From Mytilinidion resinicola (lineage: Eukaryota > Ascomycota > Dothideomycetes > Mytilinidiales > Mytilinidiaceae): a stretch of DNA of 64,000 nt. Shown here one piece after another: positions 9,331-21,752 of the stretch (its first letter is position 1; each line of letters starts with the position of its first letter). A model generated the notes under the pieces. The model saw nothing but the letters and a program-made list of their open reading frames with translations, had not been told where the DNA came from and searched no databases. Both the position numbers and the translations under genes were made by a program. The stretch is from assembly GCF_010093595.1 (NCBI RefSeq), contig NW_022985438.1, forward strand, positions 1,264,785-1,328,784, read 5' to 3'.

Positions 9331-12300
9331 TCAAACCTCCGACCCTGTCAAACTCCCATGTGGCGTCTTCGCTGCAGCCGCGCCCCCATGCCCCTGCCAA
9401 TTATCCAACAGCCGACCCACTTCTCGGAAGCTGACCGGCTTGGTCATGTAGAGATCAAATCCGCTAAGAAACGCCTCGCTCTGGTCCCTCCCAGATGCCA
9501 GCCCGGTAAGGGCAATCACTAGGCTCGGGGGCGGCGTTTCCATAGGCCCCGAGCTCGCTGCCACCTCGCGTTCAATTTCACGGATTTGTCGCGTCGCCGC
9601 AAACCCATCGAGTATGGGCATGCTGATGTCCATGAAGATGATGTCGGGTGGTTCTGGCGGGGAGCGCGAGATGGCGGTCCGGTACGCAGTGACAGCCTGC
9701 TCGCCGTCTTCGGCTGAGACGACGTTTTGGTACTTTCGCTTACGCATGAAGGTGTTGAGGAGGCGAAGGTTCACGGGGTTGTCTACAAGACTAGAGTCAG
9801 CAGGCTGTTCCTCAAAGAGCATCCCGCAGCTAATGAAGCAAATCACGGAACTGGTAACTGTGAGACTTACCGTCGACTAGGAGCAGACGAGGTGGGCGTG
9901 GCGCAGTTGAGGAAGGAATAGGGGTGATGAGCGGTACGTCGGGTGTACTGGTAAGCGCACCAGCGCCTGTCATCGGCAGCGTAGGTTCAGGTTCTCGAGC
10001 CGCAAGCTCTGACCGCGTAGGTGATATGGTTCTCCGAGGTCCAAGATTAGGACGTTGCTGGTCAATCGCAGATACAGGCCTGTCGATAATGTCCGACAGC
10101 GAATCCGTAGCTAGGATACCAAGATCATTCGCAGGAGCGTCAGACGGAAACGGAAACGCCTCCTCTCCTTTCACGGTTGAGCTTTTCTCACTGCGCGGTG
10201 TGCCTAATGCCATATTCGCATTGCTTGATGCCATGTTTGCAATGATGCCTCCATTTACCAGTAGTTGAATATCTGGGGTGTCGCGGTCCCCGGTTTTGAG
10301 AGTAACATGTTCCACCGCTGACACTAGGGAGTCCGCGGACTCTGATGTTGAGTCCTTGCACGTGGTATCTGACGAGTCCAGTCTGTTGTACGCTTCAAAC
10401 TCCACTCGGAGGGCCCGGGCGAGCTTCCCAAATATTAGTGACAGGAGAGGAAATGAGATTGGGATTTCTCACCTTATGTGGTCCCACTGGGACACAAAGG
10501 AACTCGATGATTACACCAGCGTCCGAATAGTCTCTTGTTAACGCGAGCCTAGACGCATTTCCACAGAACACGATTATCATAGGTTTCGGGTCGGAGTTTG
10601 TCTGCCGAGATTTTGTCAGCTTTGAGGGGCTTAACCCGGTAGGGCAGAGGTGAGGAGTGCTACTGCTTGTGCGATTCACTTATATGCCAATGGATGATTG
10701 GAAAACTTACCGCGCTATTGATAATTTTCAGCAATGCTTCAAGATCGGTCTCGTCAACAGCAACGACATGAGCTGTGGACCCAGCTACCCACTCAGTAAC
10801 GTCGACAAACCCGAACCAGTTCCGGAAGTAGTTGACCAAGGTCTGACTTTGCAGTTTGGTGGCCTTGGACTGCTCACTGGAATTAATACTCGGGGATTTT
10901 CTGAAGAGAGCGACCGTCTTGTCCACGGCTTCTGCCCGACAGAATGGAATGCTGTCGTCTTTTGCGCGCTCCAGACTGCTACCAGCTGAGCTAGGCGTTG
11001 ATGTTGAGTTCATTGGCGTATGATTCATGGGTAATTTGATCTCTACCGCTGTCCCGATTCCGACAGTAGACTTGACGGTGATCTCGCCATGAAGCATGTT
11101 GACGATGCCCTTCACAAGAGAGAGGCCTAGGCCAGTACCTGGGTTCATACTGCTCTCTTGGGCAAAGGGCGTAAACAGCCTATTCCTCATGTATTCTGGT
11201 GATATTCCTTTTCCGGTGTCAGAGACCTTGAGCGTTACCCATGTAGTCACATCTGTCGGCGAGCCGTTAGCGCCCTTTTGGACGTCTTCAGCATCTAAGT
11301 ATGATGATGTTAGTGTGGGAATATCGTCAAAAATGTGCAACTATACTGAAACGCATGGGCATGAATTCAACATACCCAGTTCGACGAGTATGTGGCCTCT
11401 GCTCGTGTACTGGGACAGTTAGCTGAGCGCTCTGTACGATTTCCAAGATAGGAAGCTTACCTTCAGTGAATTGCCGAACAAATTCATGACGATACGCCGG
11501 AACGCGCCGGGTTGGGTTACAAAACTCCAGCCGGCTGCACGCGCTCCAATATTAATGATAGTCTCGACATTGGGTTTTGTGATTTGGTCGGCTTCAGGTG
11601 TTCCAGTCTCACTTAGCCGCCTGAGTGGCGTACTCTTTTTACGTTGATGAAGGGGTATATCTTCTCCCTCGACAGTAGTGATATCTTTGAAGATTTGACC
11701 AGTGGAAACTCCTTCAACGACCTCTTCAGTGATGCTAGCCCGTATGTCAGTTTCTGGAATTCATTGCAGTCCTCAGTTGGGAGACTCACGCGGCCAGATC
11801 AACATCCCCGTAGATGTTAAGCACAGGTTGAAACCCGTTCGAATTGCCTCCAAACCCGGCGGGTGCCTGACCACGTTTTCCTGCTCTGCGAGCTTTTTGC
11901 GCGCTTCGCTCGAACGCGTTAAGTCTACTGTAATCAAGAACCATATTGATGGTATCCAACAGGGTTCGAGCACACGCGTCAGCGGTCTCCACTAGTGACT
12001 TCTGGAACGAAGTGGTATCTGTATCATGAAGAAATTCTACGTTTAGGTCAGCACTCGGAGACCGTAAGAAATACCAAAAAAATGCATCGCAATACGTACC
12101 CATAGAAGCTAATATGCCATGCAACGGCGATCTTAGCTCATGGCTTATAGACCCAATAAAATCCGACTTCTGTTGATCTGCGGCGAGAGTCGCGAGTCGA
12201 CCAATTTCCGTCATCACGCAATTGCAGAAGGCAATGCAGTAGAGGAAGTCGGGATTTAAAGTCAGGTTATGGAAATCGTAAAGGTTGTACACAAAACAAG

Positions 12301-14185
12301 TACTCCATCTTGAAGACGTGGAGTCGTAAAGGGGCAGGAAAATCACTTGTCGACTTCCTGGAAAGTGCTTGAGCAGAAGAGCTCTTTCCGTTTCGGACGG
12401 AAAGCTCTTCCGACTTATGTGCAAATCGAATGCGGTTGGCTCATCCCCAGACGAACTGGACCCGCTGAATCCTTCTACGTCCAAGTTGAACAGCTGGCCA
12501 CGCGGGTGTCGTTTTATTAGTTTATGAAGGTCCAACGGGGAAATTGACGTGAAGTCATCCGTTTCGTTGCTGTTGCTGTTGCTGTTGCTTGTTACCTCGT
12601 TAGAAGATGATCTGGCGGCGCCTAATACACCAGACATGCCGCGCCGACGAGGCTGGTTGAATGCAGCAGGTGTATTTCCAGCTTCTTCCTTATCTTCGTA
12701 CTGAAACTGTACATCTGAGCGTGTATGCTCATTCAGGTTCCAGCCGTCGAAGTCGTCTGATTCGCTTTGCATCGAAGTCATTGTATCAAGAAATACAACC
12801 CCACCTCCATTTTGTAGGGAGAGTGAGTCATATAGTAACTGCGCAGCTCTCCGGAAGGTACGCAAATGGTCGTCCTCAACCACCTTTTGTTTATAAGACG
12901 TATCGGAATCCGTCCTCGAAGAGTACTTAGACTCAGAATGCTCCGCTCCGCCGTCTTCTTCTTGGCTGATTTTATGACGATGCTTCTGTAGACCGGGTCT
13001 GGGGATTGCATTCTCTTGGGGTGATGTTTCCGGCGAGACACTCGATTCGCCTACATGTGGCTTTCTTCGAGAATGTGTTGGCCTTGGAGAGCCTTTTGGA
13101 GACGATCTCTTATCTTGATCTAATCCCATGGGGTTCCGGAGAGATGTCACTGAGACATTGTCTGCTGCTGGTCTCCGGACTGTACTACCTCGATGTGCCC
13201 CTCTTGCTGGTGGACTTCCTGATGACGTCCTCCTCCGTCTGCGTTGGTGCTCGGGATCAACAAACACTGCTAGACATGTGTTCATGTTTAGTGCCCTGAT
13301 ACGCTCTTCTTTCTCCTTCATAGTTTCTAGATGTGTCATGATATTGCTGGCAATCGTAGTAAGAAACAGCTTGTTTGCCACACCCAAAGGCCCGCGGGCC
13401 ACAACATCCATCGCAAAGAGACTTCCTATGCTGACACCCTGTAATTGTAAGCCAGCAGTTGCTTACGCCTAAGCCAAATGCACGCACCTTCTTCGTCCGA
13501 ATGGGAACGCCGACGTAGTAGCGGAAGTGTGGAGGGCCAGCGACAAAGGGCAGTTGAGAGAATCGAGGGTCTTGGGATAGGTCGAGTACTTCGAAGCAAG
13601 CGGGGCTGCCGTCGCTAGTGGGCATCGTTTGTAACGTGTGTTCCTGACCGATTCGTTAGCTCGGAGCCATACTCGTAGGAGGGTGTTTGAGTGGTCTTAC
13701 GCAGAGGCGGCCGGCCTTTGGGACATTGATGCACTACAGCGTTGTTAGTACGGCCTGTGTACGTTGTACATGATGTCTCAAAAGAAGGGCTAGCAGCCAA
13801 AGGAACGTCTCCACATACTCCTGCCCATCTTCTTGCACATTAGCAAAGTCGGAGGTGGTGTTGACTGGGTAGACACTTACATCGCATCATCCGGGTCATC
13901 GTGTAGCGTACTGTCCTCCAGACTCAACGTCTTGGTGCTCTCGGCCACGAAGTATTGTATTTCCTTATCAATCAGGCTGACTAGGCTCCGCTGTGCATTT
14001 AGACGCCATGCCACCAGCTGGGCGTACGCGGTCAAGACGGTGTCTGGCGCAGTGCTAGACTGCGAGGCGACGAGGTTTTGCGCGGGGTTGAAGTACCTGT
14101 ACAACTCGCGACTGCGGACGAAGTCATCAGGGCCGAGAGGCTTTGTAGCAATGGGCGCTGGCGCACCGTTGACAGCAGGCTCCAT
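9331..14185 (-). CDS. GAF-domain hybrid histidine kinase
   Basis: Twelve exons by my reading: complement of 13881-14185, 13819-13828, 13701-13733, 13488-13643, 12100-13438, 11790-12036, 11461-11734, 11376-11409, 10711-11294, 10473-10601, 9871-10423, 9331-9782; 1371 aa, all phases consistent. Order: N-terminal LYRYFNPAQ box, a GAF-like domain (about residues 95-230; INVPKAGRLCEHT, GVSIGSLFAMD), a Ser-rich linker, HisKA with phospho-acceptor His601 (ISHELRSPLHG), HATPase with N-box (MNLFGNSLKYT) and G-box (DTGKGIS, GTGLGLSLV), and a C-terminal receiver with phospho-acceptor Asp1273 (IIFMDISMPILDG). It should pass phosphate His to Asp and on to an HPt protein such as Ypd1. The signal sensed is unknown. 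The ATG at 14185 is preferred over an in-frame upstream one because family homology begins near it. Confidence 0.9.
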
Positions 14186-15182
14186 GGGCGCGGGATGGTA
14201 TGGAAACGGACTGCTGGATCGGAAAGTGGTCCTCCTCCCGCAATCAAATGCACAGTGAGGATGATGGAAGCTGGGTGGGAAAAAGCACCGAGGGCGCTGG
14301 TTTGCTAACGCCACCGGCGACGCGCATAGCTATCCTGGTCGCACAGCAGTCACTAGAAGGGGGTGAAAGGGTCCTCTGGCGTTCAGCCGCCGCATACAGG
14401 CATCTGCGGCGTCGCGGCGCGCATTGATGCAGTTGACGGTGGGCAGGACGCGGGCGTTCTAGATCGTTACCCGGGACCCTGCTATTCCAAACTCGGAGAC
14501 GTTCCGAGGGCACGCGCTGGAGTCTTTCCGTAGCAGCACAGCAGGAATGGCCAGTCATGTTGAAGATCAGGGCCTGATCAGCACGAACGTCAAGGCCATC
14601 TATGTAGGTGGCAACTGCTTTTGGCTGTTACAACATCCCATTTTCAAAACTGAGGAAGATTCTTTAATTTTGGTAATTTTTGCTTGTCCGCTTTCAATTT
14701 CAATTCAAAGATTGATAGAGACTCAGCATCATGATGCCGTCATACTGCGCCGGGCGTAAGCGGCACAGCGGCTATCTGGAAGATCTGGAGCTAGCCTTCT
14801 TTCATGCGTCAGGATAAGCTTGGGCTGTCCTGCCCGAACATTACAAGGGTACGGTACTTGGATGATTATGCTTGATTACCACAGCCTATCTAACCCCAGC
14901 TTGTATCCTTCATCAGAGACGCCCTCGCGAAAGCCTTGAGCAGTAATGTCGTACGAGTGCACACCGTCACAATCGGCCAGCAATCGCCTATGATCTAACC
15001 TTCAAGCTATACCCCCAACTAATCGTACATATCGCCCATTACCATTAGAACTTGCTTGCCGCGGACACTATGGGACTCGTCGGCATTTGCGTCAAACTAT
15101 GTGCCCTCCCAAACTCCACGAATGCATAGCGCTGCAAGGAGAAAATCCGCTCAGGCTGCTTTCCTTACTCCACATCATCCCG
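14186..15182. other. Intergenic, no gene seen
   Basis: This 997-bp region precedes the histidine kinase and follows the 3' end of the 2EXR-like gene. No convincing ORF, RNA gene or repeat is visible. The kinase promoter must lie in its left part. Confidence 0.4.
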
Positions 15183-16107
15183 TTACGCCCTCAGGCTGGG
15201 GCATTCCTCGCACTCTGCATACAAGGCTGAGCAAAACTCGCGCACATTGCATTGCTCTGGGTCAGTCGCGACCACGTGGTTCGAAGGACATTGCCAACAC
15301 CAGTTGCCCTCGTCGTTCCTAGCTAGATGGTTTTCCCCCGGCGACCATGTGTCGAGACTGAACATGATGCGGTTGAAACAAAGCTTGCCGGTATCTTTGA
15401 ACGCCTGCGAGGCGTGGAACCAGACCCAAAGTGGATTCCATAGCCTGAAGTGGGGTTAGCAAATCTCTTGCAAGGACGACAAGTGAAGTAGGAGCAACGT
15501 ACGGATCTCCAATAGCGCGAACATGCAAGTTGAGGTCCTCCGCTTTCTCCACACCAGTTAACGTCTCACAGATTTTGTCCCGGAGAGGCCATCCCTGCGG
15601 CATGCTGCGAGGGTCGATGGCTCCTAGCATCTTGGATGTTGTGATGAGTCTGAGGTCGCACTTTCGGACGCTGTTGAGTGTCTCTGCTCGGATAGGCCAT
15701 AGGTTGCGCTTGGTGTGGTTGTTCTGGTCTACAGTAAAACTGAATCTCCCCTTCTTGCAAAGTACATCCATGTACTCCTGGTACACCTGACGGCTCGCGA
15801 GCATGATCCAGTTGCTGCTACGTGGTGCCGGGCGTTGAGGTAAGATCCACGAGAGGGAAGAGAGGGCCTTGGCCGGCGATGTCGTCGTCGGGGGGTATGA
15901 GGGAGAAGGGTCTTCAATTAGATGCTCGTAGACGATGTCTCGTAGTTCCTGAGGCAATTCAAGAAATCGAAATGGTGTGACTTTGGTTTCCATTCTGTAG
16001 GTCCGCACAAGAAAAGGAATAGAAACAACGAGGGCAATGACTAGCGACCCTACAACCACCTGCCACTCTGGCGACATACGTAGCAAGGCCGCCGATGAGG
16101 TAGACAT
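15183..16107 (-). CDS. 2EXR/F-box-like domain protein with N-terminal membrane segment
   Basis: Two exons, complement of 15503-16107 and 15183-15444, intron 58 nt (GTACGT...CTTCAG); 288 aa. The intron removal converts a frame break into a continuous CPxLWxxLW-like segment (DPLWNPLWVWF). An N-terminal hydrophobic stretch (about residues 16-34, VVVGSLVIALVVSIPFLV) could anchor it in a membrane. FRFLELPQELRDIVYEHLI (about residues 46-64) is the start typical of fungal 2EXR/F-box-like proteins. A Cys-rich end (CWQCPSN, CEECPS) follows. Such proteins are numerous in Dothideomycetes and have no known function. The frame is open upstream but only by non-ATG codons. Confidence 0.7.
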
Positions 16108-17142
16108 AGACTGTGGGCACGATCGGTTACCGATGGCAAAAGTGTGTGATATTTCCGACTCGTCGGTTACGGTAGAGGTCGTGAAGGTGTGTGGGGTCGA
16201 AAGGCTTATGAAGACCAAATGTCAGAGGAAACGAGTGACAATGATACCTGATTTTAGTATGCTAGACACCTGAGAGTGAAGATGAATGCAGGAGAAGGCC
16301 AGGGTATGAGTGCCTGATATCATTTACGGTTGCCTGGGCTGCGCGGGCTGATCTTCTGCCTCGCGTTCGCACCGCCACACCGCAATACGGACTATTGATG
16401 GGGCTGAGCCAGCAAAAGCTGCTGGTAGGTAGATACCTCACTGGGGAGAGCAGCAAATGCCTGGACCGTCACACAGCCGTGTCGTCTAGAGAGTTCGCCG
16501 TGGTGAATCGAGATCGCTTTTGCAAACAAAGGCACGTTGTAGCAGGTGACAGTGTGAGTCTTCAGGGGTACGTTGTGAAGGTGGGGTCGCTAGCCGGGGG
16601 AGACACATCCTCGAATGAATGGTCAACTTAGCGCCGCTCTTCCAAGATAGCCAGCATGTTTCAGAATCCGTGCAGTGGCATGGCACGCCGTCTCGAGAGG
16701 GCGGTCACTGGCCGAACTTTAGAATGCATTTTGCGCTAAGCCTTATTGGAAGTAGCGAAACTTTTGCAGTCATGTCACTTCAGGGCTCGCAGTTGCTCTC
16801 CAAGATGCTCGTATCAAAAGGCGTTTAGGTATATTGTTGATCATTAGCCACTTTATGTGGCTCGCAACGTAGGCTATGCATTCGCAAGTATGGAATCTTC
16901 AAGACGCTTGCGTCCATTGAGACCGAGAATGGCCCATTACGCCTGCAGACAAGACACGTATGTCTGGAAACCCCATTCGCCCTCCTCATAACATGATGAA
17001 ACGAGCCGCCTTCAATATGACGACCAAGCAATACCGTGCGATCCTTCGCTCTCGCCCATACGATGCCTACTTAATCCCGGTGAACTGACTTCTAAGCGCT
17101 TCTTGAGTTCGCATCGGTCAATAGCACAAGACGAGTATGATT
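16108..17142. other. Intergenic, no gene seen
   Basis: A 1035-bp gap between two minus-strand genes. Only short unconvincing ORFs on both strands. Confidence 0.4.
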
Positions 17143-17907
17143 TCAGTACTTCGGCACTTGGCTGGCCATCTCAACGTTGTTCTGGTCCGTCCACTCCTTG
17201 CCACGTTGACGGGCAGCCCACTTATCAGCCAGCCATGCCACGATGGAAACACCAAGCGACATGGCTAGTAAAAGGAAGGTCACCAAAGTACCATATATGG
17301 CGAATTTCTATTGAGTCGTTAGCTTTGGTGATGCACGAGGCGGCTCGGCAGGGTTTAAGCTTACGCTCTCTGTACACAGCGACTCAAATGCCCCATTACC
17401 CATCCCAGATGGTAGACCCATATCTTGTGGCATAGGCTTATCGCTCTTGTACTTGCACGTCCATGTCTGAATTGTGTCAAGCTCGGGCGAGTTATTGTTG
17501 AGGATGTGGGCGTAGACGACGGTGCATAGAGTTGCCAATCCTCCTGGGAGGGCGGTTCCTAGGGCGAGAGCTGCGCGGAAAGTATATCGGCTGGCAGGGT
17601 TGAACTGGAAATGTCAGCAATGGATGATCTAATATGAGAATGATGTACTTACTCGAGGGACAAGAGCAAAGACTAGGAATATGGCACTCAGCACCATCAC
17701 AGTTACAGCGGAGCCAATCAAGGCTTTCGCGCCATGGGAGTCGAAGTGTTGGGGCCAAAGTGGCAACCACCAAGGATTGAATGATTGTTGCGTGTTGAAG
17801 ACGTGAAGAGTGTGTCCTGCTGTCCCAAGAATGGCTACTGACATGCAAAAGCACAATCCAATGAGTACGGCCTGGGCGGCATGGAGGGGGGCGGGGTTGA
17901 TCTTCAT
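17143..17907 (-). CDS. Fungal four-pass membrane protein, unknown function
   Basis: Three exons, complement of 17653-17907, 17365-17604 and 17143-17307, introns 48 and 57 nt with GTAAGT/GTAAGC donors; 219 aa. Four hydrophobic segments are visible: AVLIGLCFCMSVAILG near the N-terminus, ALIGSAVTVMVLSAIFLVFAL, ALALGTALPGGLATLCTVVY, and a last one TLVTFLLLAMSLGVSIVAWL before a charged tail ending VPKY. The loop DTIQTWTC with a second Cys (ESLCTES) before the last helix resembles the extracellular loop of MARVEL/SUR7-like fungal membrane proteins. I recognise it only as a conserved fungal integral membrane protein. The model depends on all three exons, each joined in phase 0. Confidence 0.75.
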
Positions 17908-19146
17908 CCTGAAGAAAGATGGAGGAGTTACCGGTAAAGCAAATAAAAAGAATGAAGATTATACGGGTAGGCTCAACCTGGAAGAAACGAATTGAAATGA
18001 GCAGGACGTTTGGTGGCTCACCAAACAACGGAAAGACGTTCGACGGATTTACTGAAGCCTCTGAAGTAGTGAAAACGGAGACGGGAACAGCAATGCTTTA
18101 AAACAGCAATGGTAGCAATGAAGGTTTCATTTCCTGTCGAACCGCGACCGGGAACAGAAGCCCCGGCTGTTCATCCCCAGGACATATCAGCGCGTAGATA
18201 GGTCAAAATAGCGCTGCTTGCAGATGAGGCCTCGAGAGCTTACCATCGATGCAGGTGAAAAGAGCCACTCAAGGGCTTTGTTGGCCTCCCATCACTACGG
18301 TGTCCGCGCTCTAACCTCGCCTTGTCGCCCGGTGCGGCCTAGAAAAGGGGACTTAGGCACCGTGGCGGCCGCCAGAGGGTTCACCTACGGCCGATCTCAG
18401 AGCGCCTCGAATCATTGCTCGTCGTTAAGGCTTCGGGTGTGCGCCATGCGGGAGCGTCGCGCCCTGGAGGACATGCCGTCCCTGCGGTTCGTGCACAGAA
18501 TGTATTTCTGGCCCCGGCCGTCGATCTAGCCAGGTGCAGGCGCTTGGAACAGAGTTGGAACAGAGTTGGATTCACGTCGTCTGGAGCGTGATTCGGCAGA
18601 CGTGGGCGCTTACAGCAAACACCTTGGATTGGTGCGCCAAAAACTTGCACGTGTGAACCGACAAAGATTATCCTGAATAGAATTAAACTTGCAGTCTGTG
18701 AGTCTTCATCGCGCTTTTTTTGAACGTTGATGAATGCTATGAGGTTATGATGTGCTATTTCTGGCTACAAATAAACGAGCTCGCCGCTTTCCTGAGGATG
18801 AAGATTTGTTCCTGCTGGAGCATTTTAATAATCGGCAGCCTTGCAATCTTGCAATATGCCCGGGCAAACAGTCTATTCAAAGCATCACAATCTGTATGTG
18901 TGGGACCAGGAACAAGTTGCATGACTTGAATTCCGTGCCCTGCCCTAGAGATGGGGGCAATTTTGGATAGTTCAGTATGTGTTGCTAACAAGTCTGGATC
19001 GAGGATACCCTTTCATCCCTCTATTTTACTCCAGGGTGGCGGGGCGCCTCGAGAGATGCCGCAACCTGAAGGAGTGATATCAAGTTGATCGCTCAGCTCG
19101 ACGACATGCTAGTGATGTTATCGTCGCCGTGGATTGTGGTATCTTC
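17908..19146. other. Intergenic, no gene seen
   Basis: A 1239-bp gap. It contains an 11-bp direct duplication (tggaacagagt twice near 18545-18568). The ORFs here show no family features. Confidence 0.4.
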
Positions 19147-20071
19147 TCATGAAATTTGGCTTGACAGGCCCCCTCCACTACCGCCAATACCCCATCTCCG
19201 CCGTGGAGGCGCTTGCGACGCAGGCGATTTGCCCTTCTTTGCTACTTGTAGAGGGTTTGCTGCCTCCCATTTCTCATCTTCTTTGTATGCTGCTATCGCT
19301 AGTTCTAGGTCGTAGTCTGATTGCTTGAGATAGAGAAGAGCGATGTCATATCTGTAATTTGGAGCAACACTCCGCGTTGGTTAGCCAAGCTGCATCAGAA
19401 CACGCATACATACGACCAAATCAAGACATGGAGAACACTTACTCCGCTACTTTACAAGCGACCATCCATTTTCTCACTTTACCTTTCCTACTTTCTTCCT
19501 CCTCTCCTTCAAGCGGACGAGGACTCAGACTCACCCCGCCTTTGTAGAACTCGCCCGGGATGAGGACAGTGCGACGAGCCGCCAGCAGATGATCTGCATA
19601 CAATCCATTTGTGGTTCTCAGAGCTCCAGCAGGTACCCCATATCGCAATGACAGCGACGCGATCGTATCGTTCGAAGGATCAATGAAATGTAGGACATCT
19701 GGCGCGTGCTCATCTGAGCTCCCAGACTTCTCAGACGGTGGGTGTATAGCATTAAGTACGGAATATGCAGGTAGCTCCTCCTGAATTGATTGGCCTGCCC
19801 GTGCGGATTGAGAAAGTTCGGGAGACGTCGGTGGCGAGTATGGAGGCGGATCGCGCAGTCCTTGGGGCAGAGAGGTGGGTACTATAGACACTTGGCAATA
19901 GGGACAGTACGTGCTGAAGCGCGCATTATCAGTAATACATCGAGCGCAGATAGCGCGATTACAGCACTCGAGCCGACGTTCGTAGAGAGCTGGCTTCTCT
20001 GTCTTCTCGTCGTATGTAGGAGGGATAGACGATAGGAATGCTGCGCAAGTGCAGCATGCTTCTGACGACAT
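19147..20071 (-). CDS. Intracellular LysM-domain protein with RING-like zinc motif
   Basis: Two exons, complement of 19443-20071 and 19147-19351, intron 91 nt (GTAAGT...TTACAG); 277 aa. Residues about 6-60 hold paired cysteines (CCTC, CCNRAICARC, CPYC) spaced like a treble-clef or RING-type zinc finger. A LysM domain lies at about residues 125-172 (HFIDPSND, IASLSLRYGV, LRTTNGLY, VLIPG). After splicing the C-terminus reads EYDIALLYLKQSDYDLELA, a UBA/CUE-like helical segment, then a basic Gly-rich tail. There is no signal peptide, so this is not a secreted chitin-binding LysM effector. Function is unknown; a ubiquitin-linked role is only an inference from the two flanking motifs. Confidence 0.75.
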
Positions 20072-20572
20072 ATTAAAGAATGAATCTAAAGGGTATAGAT
20101 AAATGTACAATGCAGGAGGATGGAAGGAAATGAGGGCTTGCTATCTACGAAGACGAAGATGCGGCGATATCTCGCGCGTCATGAACGAGAGAGGACGGCT
20201 TACATAACTTTATGCCCGATCCATAAATGCACGGCCCCACTCGGGATATTTCGCACTAGCGAGGACCGCCCACACCAGAATTTCAGCTCCAACATTCCCG
20301 ACTCCACGCCCATCGCCATCACCAACTTCAGAGGTATGTACGTATCACCCTCGCACCCGAGTGCCCTCAGGTAGCCATGGAGAGCAATCGCCTGCTTGTC
20401 TGTCTCCGCGCGGACTTGCAGTCGATACGCGCCTCTATCACGACATGAGCTGAAGAACCCTTTCGGGCTCGACCCGGGGGCACTCTCAAGCTCAGGCTTC
20501 TGATGGCTAATTCCAATCGTGGTACAGACACCTCAATCCGCATCTTGCCGTTTGAGCTCTCGATCCGCAATC
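20072..20572. promoter_or_regulatory. Divergent promoter region, LysM gene / rps22
   Basis: A 501-bp region shared by two divergent genes. No specific site recognised. Confidence 0.4.
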
Positions 20573-21194
20573 ATGGTCAAGACTTCCGTTCTCAACGATG
20601 CGCTAAATGCGTAAGTGTCCCACCTGGCATGCGATTCGAGGTCACGAACTGACAGGCGAGCAGCATCAACAACGCCGAGAAGACTGGAAAGCGCCAGGTC
20701 CTCATCCGACCCAGCTCCAAGGTCATCATCAAGTTCCTCACGGTGATGCAAAAGCACGGTACGTGGAGCGATTTCTTTTCCCTTCGGACTGATAACGAGG
20801 CAATGGTTTTGATTCTCCTACGACCTTTGCCCTTTAAGTGTCCGATAGATTGTGACGAAGATCTTACACGTTCTCTGACTTTTTCTGACGTGCAACGTTT
20901 AATCTTACGCAACATACTGACATCTTTGATGCAGGCTACATCTCCGACTTCGAGGAAGTCGATGACCACCGCAACGGCAAGATCGTCATCTCGCTCAACG
21001 GCAGGATCAACAAGACCGGTGTCATCAGCCCCCGATACAACGTCCAGCTCCGCGATCTCGAAAAGTGGATCGTCAAGCTGCTGCCATCCCGTCAATTCGG
21101 ATGCATCATCCTCACCACCTCCGCCGGCATCATGGACCACGAAGAGGCCAGGAGGAAGCATGTGTCTGGAAAGATTCTTGGTTTCTTCTACTAG
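20573..21194 (+). CDS. rps22: 40S ribosomal protein uS8 (S22/S15a)
   Basis: Three exons, 20573-20610, 20664-20758 and 20935-21194; introns 53 nt and 176 nt, both GT-AG. Predicted 130 aa, exactly the family length. Sequence is unmistakable: [19 protein letters not shown], then [33 protein letters not shown], and the C-terminal [19 protein letters not shown] with FY end. The protein binds 18S rRNA in the small subunit. As in many fungal ribosomal protein genes, the first exon is short and introns sit near the 5' end. Confidence 0.97.
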
Positions 21195-21752
21195 ATATCT
21201 ACTACAAAATGGGGTACGATGGAGTGGGGTATACCACACCAGGCTTTGGGTCTGAACAGGAAGTAGCACTTTTGAAGTCTATACAATACAAGGATTCATC
21301 TATATAATCTATTCCTCTGTGCATCATCCCTGAATTGTGAACTCTTAGAATGCTTGTGGTTTTGTGGAGTAAACGGCTGTCTCAGTCACTACTTTAAAAG
21401 TTTACTGATTGGTAGCAAATACACTTCGCCCACCAATCAAAAAGTTCATGTCTCTAAAGCCATGACCCTTGCCATGAACTCTGTGGAGACGTGATCAGCT
21501 ACTTCGTAGATGTCTTTGTTCACACGCTATTGTAGTTTCCGTAGCCCATTCGCCGAGTGAGGGTTTTTAGCAGAATCTCTAAAAACACCGGCCCATTCCT
21601 GAGGACAGTTCAAAAGCCAAGAGCATCTTCCATTTGCCGAGGCTTGTCCAGTTCACACGCCAAATTCAGCCAGTCCCAAACGTGATGTGCGGGCGCTTTG
21701 GGAACCTCCATCGCAACTACACCTCCACCTCTCCTCTTCTACGCATAGAAAG
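21195..21752. other. Intergenic, no gene seen
   Basis: This 558-bp gap holds the rps22 3' region and the promoter of the histidine-phosphatase gene. No other feature recognised. Confidence 0.4.

Noticed and set aside
13615..13800. 61-codon ORF read as one kinase exon
   Set aside because: Reading through puts the INVPKAGRLC exon out of frame; the microexon model fits all phases.
18541..18570. Short direct repeat tggaacagagt
   Set aside because: Only two copies of 11 bp; no evidence of function.
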